Shown in pieces: positions 52,287 through 56,859 of a stretch of 56,859 nt of DNA; the first letter of the stretch is position 1, and every line of letters begins with the position of its first letter. Source of the DNA: Bacteroidales bacterium UBA6401 (GTDB taxonomy: Bacteria > Bacteroidota > Bacteroidia > Bacteroidales > UBA932). The notes under the pieces are model-generated. The model made no database searches. It had not been told where the DNA came from and saw only the letters and a list, made by a program, of their open reading frames with translations. The DNA lies in assembly GCA_002438635.1 (NCBI GenBank), contig DJPX01000031.1, positions 1 to 56,859 on the forward strand, read 5' to 3'. Both the position numbers and the translations under genes were made by a program.

Positions 52287-52313
52287 AAAAAAGCCGATTT
52301 TTCGGCTTTTTTT
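52287..52313 (+). terminator. Intrinsic terminator of the Cys-rich lipoprotein gene
   Basis: A perfect 11-bp stem (52287-52297 with 52302-52312, loop TTTT) ends in the T-rich arm, eight bases after the stop. Confidence 0.85.
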
Positions 52314-52452
52314 ACTATTCAACTATCTGTCACAGAATCAAAATTCTAAATCAGCGATTGGTTTAGTAGCTTAACTATATAAATCAGGTATTCCATAGGT
52401 GCGTGCGTCAATCAAAAACAGGTGTGGCTCTTGATTTTTATCCAAACCGGGC

Positions 52453-52480
52453 TAAAATCGTGAGATTTTATCTAAATTTG
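52453..52480 (+). promoter_or_regulatory. Palindrome and -7 element of the XRE gene, probable autoregulatory operator
   Basis: TAAAATC-GTGA-GATTTTA (52453-52470) is a perfect inverted repeat ending two bases before the -7 element TAAATTTG (52473-52480). A dimer bound there would block the promoter of the 52503 gene, which encodes a helix-turn-helix protein. The regulator assignment is inference. Confidence 0.55.
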
Positions 52481-52502
52481 CATCCTTTGAAATTGTTTGA
52501 CA

Positions 52503-52898
52503 ATGAAAATAGGTGATGTAACAAGGAACATTCGTAAGGCAAGAAAAAACGCTAATTTAAGCCAAGAGAGAATGTCTGAACTTTTAGGCATATCACGTCA
52601 AGCATACAATCATGTAGAAATGGGTAAAACAGTGTTAATAAGTAAACACTTGTTTGAAATAGCACAGATACTGAATATTAGCGTGGAAAATCTACTTTTG
52701 GGAGATGATTTTGAGCACAATTTAGATTACATGTCAGAACAATTGCATAAAAAAACTGATAAGTTGATTAAATCCGAAAATGAAAAGTTGGCCTTAAAGA
52801 CTAAACTTGAAGATATGGAAGAAGTCATTATCAGTCAACGCGATCACATTGCAACCCTAAAAGCACTTCAAAATTATCTTTTCCATCAAGCAAAGTAA
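52503..52898 (+). CDS. XRE-family HTH regulator with C-terminal coiled coil
   Basis: 131 residues from the ATG at 52503, preferred to a TTG six bases upstream. The HTH_3 domain spans about 3-62 (IGDVTRNIRKARKNANLSQERMSELLGISRQAYNHVEMG, then the helix ILNISVENLLLGDD). A charged coiled coil at about 70-125 may oligomerise. Its promoter carries a palindrome that is a good candidate for its own operator. It may also control the neighbours; no toxin is adjacent. A short gap separates it from the convergent flavodoxin gene. Confidence 0.9.
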   Translation: MKIGDVTRNIRKARKNANLSQERMSELLGISRQAYNHVEMGKTVLISKHLFEIAQILNISVENLLLGDDFEHNLDYMSEQLHKKTDKLIKSENEKLALKTKLEDMEEVIISQRDHIATLKALQNYLFHQAK

Positions 52899-52952
52899 CT
52901 GGTACGGAAGTAAACTCCACAACTTCTTAAAGTCAATTATGAAGTCAAAAGT

Positions 52953-53474
52953 TCATCGCTTGATATATTCCACTATCGGTTCAATATATTTTTTATCAGT
53001 CCAGTCGCACTTATCCCCAGCTTCCATTATTGCTTTTTCCCATACTTCATACTCGGACGGATCTTTCTTTGCCGTAGCCTTTTTTAGTAAGTTACATAAT
53101 GTTCTATCCTTAAACGACATTGCTTCCATATTCCAAGCACCACGGCAATAAAATAAAGGTATATCGGATAGTTTATCTTTCAAATTATGCTCCTTTACTT
53201 GTTGAAAAGCATTTTCATCATACGAAGATGCACAACAAAAAAATACAGCAATCTTTTTGCCGGCCAACTTATTGATATTCTTCTTTAGAAACGATAGGCC
53301 AGCAATACCAGAAGCATATATTCCACCACCTAAAATGATAGTGTCATATTGGCTAATCTCTTTAATGTCAGCCTTTTTTGTTTCCACACATTCAAACCCT
53401 GTTTCTTCTGAGAGCCATTCGGCATATTTCTTTGTAGCTCCATATTTTGATTGATATAGGATTATTCCTTTCAT
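52953..53474 (-). CDS. Flavodoxin-domain protein
   Basis: 173 residues. The FMN-binding phosphate loop is YQSKYGATKKYAEWL near the N-terminus (residues 7-21). YDTIILGGGIYASGI follows the loop region, and KKIAVFFCCASSYDENAF and the C-terminal part complete a flavodoxin-like fold similar to the HemG/flavodoxin_5 group. It transfers electrons with bound FMN. It is convergent with the XRE gene and followed upstream by a gene-poor, decaying region. The partner enzyme is unknown. Confidence 0.85.
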   Translation of the reverse strand: MKGIILYQSKYGATKKYAEWLSEETGFECVETKKADIKEISQYDTIILGGGIYASGIAGLSFLKKNINKLAGKKIAVFFCCASSYDENAFQQVKEHNLKDKLSDIPLFYCRGAWNMEAMSFKDRTLCNLLKKATAKKDPSEYEVWEKAIMEAGDKCDWTDKKYIEPIVEYIKR

Positions 53475-53706
53475 AAATGTATCTCCTTCAAATTACGATT
53501 TGTAGCTCTATATTAAGAGCATTAATATCTTTATAAAACACTGTTTCTAAGGCATGGCCTTACATTAATAGAACTATGCATATTAGAGACCATTCAAGAC
53601 ACTAAGGTAAACATTCTTTTTATATCTACAAAAAAATTCGATATATCCAGCAAGAAAACTACATATCACATTATCATACAATATTTTATAATATATAGTT
53701 TCAGTG
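53475..53706. other. Gene-poor A+T-rich stretch
   Basis: This sequence lies upstream of the flavodoxin gene. No open frame with recognisable protein, repeat or RNA is seen here. It marks the left end of the degraded region. Confidence 0.4.
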
Positions 53707-53889
53707 TTAGTCCCATATTAACCTAGCCTTCTGCATATCGTGCAGCAATAGTGTTGCGAAACGAAAACATAAGGGAGACAACCCATAAAACTCTCTTTTA
53801 AAGATGGTTGCTATAAATTGATATTGTATTGCGTAAATATTCGCAATCCACTGCGTAAAAGAGCAGAATACCAGACAATTAAGAGCCAC
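53707..53889 (-). pseudogene. Possible AraC C-terminal remnant
   Basis: A 60-codon minus-strand frame ends with a segment resembling the last helices of an AraC DNA-binding domain: YQFIATIFKREFYGLSPLCFR (residues 22-42) is close to the typical FSTAFKREFGxSPxxFR pattern. The preceding HTH and any effector domain are missing, and the N-terminal part is not AraC-like. Short length and position in a decaying region support a remnant. It is a weak assignment. Confidence 0.35.
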
Positions 53890-53890
53890 T

Positions 53891-54241
53891 TCTCTGATAG
53901 ATGACGAGGACCGATTCCAGCAGTATATTCAATCGGCCATCATTGACCGCAGGTCGTGAGAATGCACGTTCGAGTCCGGAATCGGCGCATATCTTGTCAG
54001 CCATGCGTTTATCCACCGCTTCGATGTTTTCTACTGGCGCAATCGCAATGACGAGGTGGATTTCATCCTCCGAAAGAAGAACTCTTTGGCGGCGATTGAT
54101 GTCAATGTCATTGCGGAGAAACGTAATGAAGGCCTGGATAAGTTCCGCGAGATTTTCAAAGCTACGTCGTCATTCATTGTCGGTGACGGCGGCATCAAGA
54201 CCGAAGAATTCATATCGATGGACTTGGTGGAGTTATTTTGA
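53891..54241 (+). pseudogene. DUF4143/AAA ATPase remnant with internal deletion
   Basis: Two pieces of an ATP-binding DUF4143 protein are joined. The first (frame starting at 53891) reads SLIDDEDRFQQYIQSAIIDRRS and stops at TGA around 53958. The second, in the same frame, reads ESGIGAYLVSHAFIHRF, then FYWRNRNDEVDFILRKKNSLAAIDV, EKRNEGLDKFREIFKATSSFIVGDGGIKTEEF and ends at 54241. The P-loop half and the region between the two pieces are absent. The match to the DUF4143 C-terminus (YWRxxxxEVDFIL) is convincing, so this is a degraded copy of a widespread family. Confidence 0.7.
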
Positions 54242-54452
54242 GCCTATCTCTTTTCATCTCCATATCATATCGATCATAAATGCGTATTTACGCAATTATT
54301 TTCTTTATGGTACATAATATAACAAGTTCTAATTGGTCAAACAAATTTTTATGAGATTTGCTGAGTTCCTAAAAACATGAGGGCGTTGACACCCACATCC
54401 TTGATCCACGCGACACCTATGATGTTCTGACCAGCCTGTTTTTTATCCTACA

Positions 54453-54833
54453 TCAGAAAATCCTTGAGGCGAGAGCGCCAAGGTACAGGAATATCAAGCC
54501 GAGGGCCAAGCCCAGCACTGTGTATAACAACGAAATGAAAAATTCTCCGCCTTGAAGCATGGACATATTCTCGTTTATGAATGTCGAGAATGTGGTGAAA
54601 CCACCGCAAAAGCCGACGGTAAGGAACATAAGCATATCCTGCGACATCGTGGTGTGGCGGGAGGCTATTCCGTAAAAAAGACCGATCATAAAACAGCCGG
54701 CAACATTGGCCACCATTGTGCCAATCGGAAGTGTCGCGGCAGGAAACAACTTGCTGCAACCTACCTTCACCAAATATCTCGCGATACCCCCGAGGAAACT
54801 TCCTCCACCAATTAAGAGTAATGTGCGTATCAT
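54453..54833 (-). CDS. crcB: Fluoride efflux channel FluC/CrcB
   Basis: 126 residues with four membrane helices. The family signatures are GGGSFLGGIARYL at the N-terminus, GTMVANVAGCFMIGL, and TVGFCGGFTTFSTFINE with the conserved phenylalanines of the fluoride pore, followed by the last helix YTVLGLALGLIFLYLG. It exports fluoride as a dual-topology dimer. It sits directly after a decayed HD gene (three bases) and the phosphatase gene. No crcB riboswitch is visible nearby. Confidence 0.95.
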   Translation of the reverse strand: MIRTLLLIGGGSFLGGIARYLVKVGCSKLFPAATLPIGTMVANVAGCFMIGLFYGIASRHTTMSQDMLMFLTVGFCGGFTTFSTFINENMSMLQGGEFFISLLYTVLGLALGLIFLYLGALASRIF

Positions 54834-54836
54834 TTG

Positions 54837-55035
54837 CTATCTCTCCTCTTCATAAAAAATCTCGAATATGCCCCTATACCTTTCCGGATCGTGTATTATG
54901 TCCCTTAATGCCTGAAGACAGGTGATGTGCTTCCCTGCCATCGATGAGGCCGGTGTCGTGGAATGCAGCAGAGGCATAGCGAGAAATTATCTCATACTCA
55001 ACATACTGCACACGTTCCTGATTCAACATATTCAT
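54837..55035 (-). pseudogene. HD-domain hydrolase remnant, heavily deleted
   Basis: The frame starts at the ATG at 55035, overlapping the phosphatase stop (ATGA), and reads MNMLNQERVQYVEYEIISRYASAAFHDTGLIDGREAHHLSSGIKGH (residues 1-46 in groups). Its pieces match Bacteroidota HD-domain proteins (YVExEI, YHDTGL, GREAHHLSSG) but with large parts missing. The C-terminus IHDPERYRGIFEIFYEEER lies in another frame and ends at 54837. Only about 200 of roughly 600 bases remain. The reading comes from motif similarity, without alignment. Confidence 0.65.
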
Positions 55036-55499
55036 AGATTATTGCCACTTTTGTCATTCATCAGTGAAGCCAACAGTGCCTTGCAGCCTTCGGTGATGTC
55101 TCGATAGGTCTTCTCGAAGTCTCCGGTATACCATGGATCGGAAACATCGGAAGCCACGCCGGCATATTCCATCATCATGTGGACTTTGGACATATTCATA
55201 GGGCTGAGAATCAACGAGAGAAGCCTCTTGTTCGACGTGTCCATGATGACAATGACATCATATTCAGAAGCCTCAGCATCAGTCACCCTATGGGCGTAGT
55301 GTCTCCCGAACGGGATTCCGTGAGCGCCAAGCGTTCGCTTTGCCGGCGGGTAGATGTCATTCCCTTCCTCCTCGTAAGTCACTGCCGCTGAACCGACCCG
55401 CAAAACCACTCCAGCCTTCCGTGCCATGTCTTTCATTATGAATTCCGCCATCGGACTCCTGCAGATGTTCCCATGGCAGATGAAAAGTACACTCTTCAT
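55032..55499 (-). CDS. Low-molecular-weight protein-tyrosine phosphatase
   Basis: 155 residues. The C-x5-R phosphate-binding loop is C8-H-G-N-I-C-R14-S (LFICHGNICRSPMAEF), and the general acid Asp sits in DPWYTGDFEKTY. It dephosphorylates phosphotyrosine in proteins, often those of capsule-related tyrosine kinases, though no kinase or capsule gene is visible here. Its stop overlaps the degraded HD gene (ATGA), so the three genes phosphatase-HD-crcB were once an operon. It is the most upstream intact gene of this cluster. Confidence 0.95.
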   Translation of the reverse strand: MKSVLFICHGNICRSPMAEFIMKDMARKAGVVLRVGSAAVTYEEEGNDIYPPAKRTLGAHGIPFGRHYAHRVTDAEASEYDVIVIMDTSNKRLLSLILSPMNMSKVHMMMEYAGVASDVSDPWYTGDFEKTYRDITEGCKALLASLMNDKSGNNL

Positions 55500-56443
55500 A
55501 TTATATGCAGCGCCAAATCTAATTTATTAATATTAAATCATTTACAAAGCCATACCCACCTAATACAGAGGGCAGCGTTTTTATAGTTCACTCATTTTGC
55601 AATTAGTTACAAATCACACTTTACATATGCAAATTTACACAAAAAGTTGCGCTTTGCCATCCATATTAAACACTTGTCCTCAGGAACATTTTAGTACGAT
55701 TTCATCCGTTTCTTGAGGGAGTAAAAACAGCCCAATCGTACCCGAGCGATAGTTATATGTACATTAATGTGCAGGACTTTCTTCTTGATGCGATCGATAG
55801 ATTATAGACACGAGTTATCCCCGTTTTATGTGATTTTACGATGAAATAACTTGACTTCGTTGCTCCATTTGAGCGGCCAACCGACCGCCAACTCATGGTT
55901 TATGGAAATCAAAATACAGAATTATGCTAAAACAGCGGGTGGCACAAGATTGAGGTGTGGATGGTCGTCTTATGTAAATATTTGATTGATAGTTGAATCT
56001 TGAATGCGATTGTGAACATCTTTGAATATTTCCTAAGCGGGCCTTCGTCTTTGTCGCTCTTCCTTATCTCGCCCATGACTAATGACTTCATCTCCGACGG
56101 CGAAATCGTACCGATGCGTCGCTCGGAATTAATGCTCGTTTCTCTTGTGTGACGAAACCGACCATAGGTCATCTCGGTGGCAAAAACGGAAATTGTGTAC
56201 CAAAAATGTACGATATACCATACTCATCTGTCCAAGGGAGAGTGTCATCCTTGACAACAACCAACTTTTGAAAAGAGTCATCAATCCTCTGCAGAGAATT
56301 CAGTTCCTGATCTATTTTGGTTGGGTTGCATCTGTAAACGCAGACTGGATGCTACTCTTATTTCCAGGAAGATTTGCCATTTCACTGAATAGTAATTGGG
56401 TAGTTTGAGCCTGTTTTTAGCCCGAAAAGGGGCATTTTCGGCA
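55500..56443. other. Non-coding or decayed stretch without a recognisable gene
   Basis: Short open frames occur but none is recognised. A 45-codon plus-strand frame ending at 55807 has a protein-like end (SYMYINVQDFLLDAIDRL). A minus-strand frame at 55927-56172 contains RRIGTISPSEMKSLVMGEIRKSDKDEGPLRKYSKMF, with protein-like composition but no known domain. Both may be fragments of lost genes. No IS ends, CRISPR or RNA gene are seen. Confidence 0.4.
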
Positions 56444-56473
56444 CAAAAAAAGCACCGGGACTTCCCAGTGCTT
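56444..56473 (-). terminator. Intrinsic terminator downstream of the Fic-type gene
   Basis: AAGCAC(C)GGGA/TCCC(A)GTGCTT arms (56450-56460 with 56463-56473), one mismatch; on the minus strand a seven-T tract follows. A second 7-bp hairpin (56422-56428 with 56435-56441) adjoins. Confidence 0.55.
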
Positions 56474-56658
56474 CAATCATAAATTATTGAAAATCAATCA
56501 ATAATGTTTCAATAATGGGTTAATACTCCTCCACATTAAATCAGCCTATGTTTTCTTGTAATTGTCTTGCAATCAAGATATTATCATTACGACTTACCGT
56601 GTCGGGGCTGAAATGGGTAGTCTGTTTCACCTTTGAAATGGCTGAAACCAGATAATGA

Positions 56659-56859
56659 CTATCCATTGTCCGAAGGCTCAATGACCAGTGAATAATTTGT
56701 ACTTCGACCACCTTCATCATTTTTCTTCAGCATACCCTTGTTTACAAGATCACGAATATCATTGAGAGCTGTGTCCGTCGAGCATTTCCCGATTTTCGCC
56801 CACTTGCCCGATGTCAGTTTGCCGAAAAATCCATCGAACTGCATATTGATAATCTTACG
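56659..56859 (-). CDS. C-terminal part of a Fic-family protein, cut by the window end
   Basis: The frame runs to the window edge; 66 codons are visible. They read RKIINMQFDGFFGKLTSGKWAK, then CSTDTALNDIRDLVNKGMLKKNDEGGRSTNYSL, the winged-helix tail found in DUF4172/Fic-type proteins of Bacteroidota (GKLTSSKWAKI, DTALRDI, GRSTxYxL). The catalytic HPFxxGNGR motif would lie upstream, outside the window. Fic proteins transfer AMP or other nucleotides to target proteins. A terminator-like hairpin follows about 190 bases downstream, so it could be a living gene despite the decaying surroundings. Confidence 0.75.
   Translation of the reverse strand, partial: RKIINMQFDGFFGKLTSGKWAKIGKCSTDTALNDIRDLVNKGMLKKNDEGGRSTNYSLVIEPSDNG

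Noticed and set aside
54838..55030. Fluoride riboswitch before crcB
   Set aside because: The sequence before crcB is explained by the HD remnant; no pseudoknot-type conserved element was recognised.
55927..56172. Minus-strand open frame of 81 codons
   Set aside because: Part of it looks protein-like, but no family was recognised and the C-terminal half looks random, so it is listed only within the gene-poor region.

Overview
The window reads as chromosomal DNA of a member of the Bacteroidota, most likely an uncultured Bacteroidales. Four things in the sequence point there. It has a SusC/SusD-type polysaccharide utilization locus with a hybrid two-component regulator. Its promoters match the Bacteroidota -7 element TAnnTTTG, often with a TTTG-like -33 box about 19-20 bases upstream. 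Shine-Dalgarno sequences are almost absent. Several families are typical of the phylum (DUF1573, DUF4922, DUF5106, DUF6515, HU-CCDC81-like, H1-like, AURKAIP1-like peptide). Coding density is high, except in the last ~3.4 kb.

Layout. 1-6134: the end of a membrane-anchored HTH protein, a three-gene surface-lipoprotein operon and an orphan NTPase-like protein with altered Walker motifs. 6194-12020: rpsU with its own promoter and Shine-Dalgarno, RNase G, a 29-residue ribosome-associated-type peptide, HU, then lon-ung. 12026-17066: one tightly packed minus-strand operon (PASTA protein, RluD-type synthase, lnt, coaD, thioredoxin-like DUF5106 protein, small basic protein). 17121-31886: the utilization locus, with a divergent sensor-regulator facing susC, susD, a lipoprotein, two esterases and a GH3 glycosidase, closed by a terminator and tRNA-Leu(UAG). 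32114-39592: fumarase, prfB/murI from a shared divergent promoter, a DUF6515 protein, and an overlapping trio (HU-CCDC81-like, Nudix, DUF4922). 39629-43574: tRNA-Asn(GUU), an HdeD-like protein, a broken xseA, a 49-residue membrane peptide, and LysR plus an AspT/YidE-type transporter. 43659-50315: ferredoxin and DUF1573 from interlocked promoters, parE, an acyltransferase, rpsF-rpsR-rplI-rplY-pth and an H1-like protein. 50529-53474: CotH lipoprotein, Cys-rich lipoprotein, XRE regulator, flavodoxin. 53475-56859: a decaying accessory region with remnants of AraC, DUF4143 and HD-domain genes around intact crcB and a low-molecular-weight phosphatase, ending in the C-terminus of a Fic protein.

How the genes work together. 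The utilization locus encodes import (SusC/D), a third surface lipoprotein, ester removal (two esterases) and exo-cleavage (GH3), under a sensor that would detect oligosaccharides in the periplasm. No endo-glycanase is present. That suggests a decorated oligosaccharide or a backbone cut by enzymes encoded elsewhere. The ribosomal genes include all three proteins that hide the anti-Shine-Dalgarno in Bacteroidota ribosomes (bS6, bS18, bS21). The bS21 and bS18 genes carry the only strong Shine-Dalgarno motifs I found, which fits self-regulation. I found no complete new defence or mobile system. The least explained elements are the repeated lipoprotein module, the altered NTPase, the DUF4922 trio and the Cys-rich lipoprotein.
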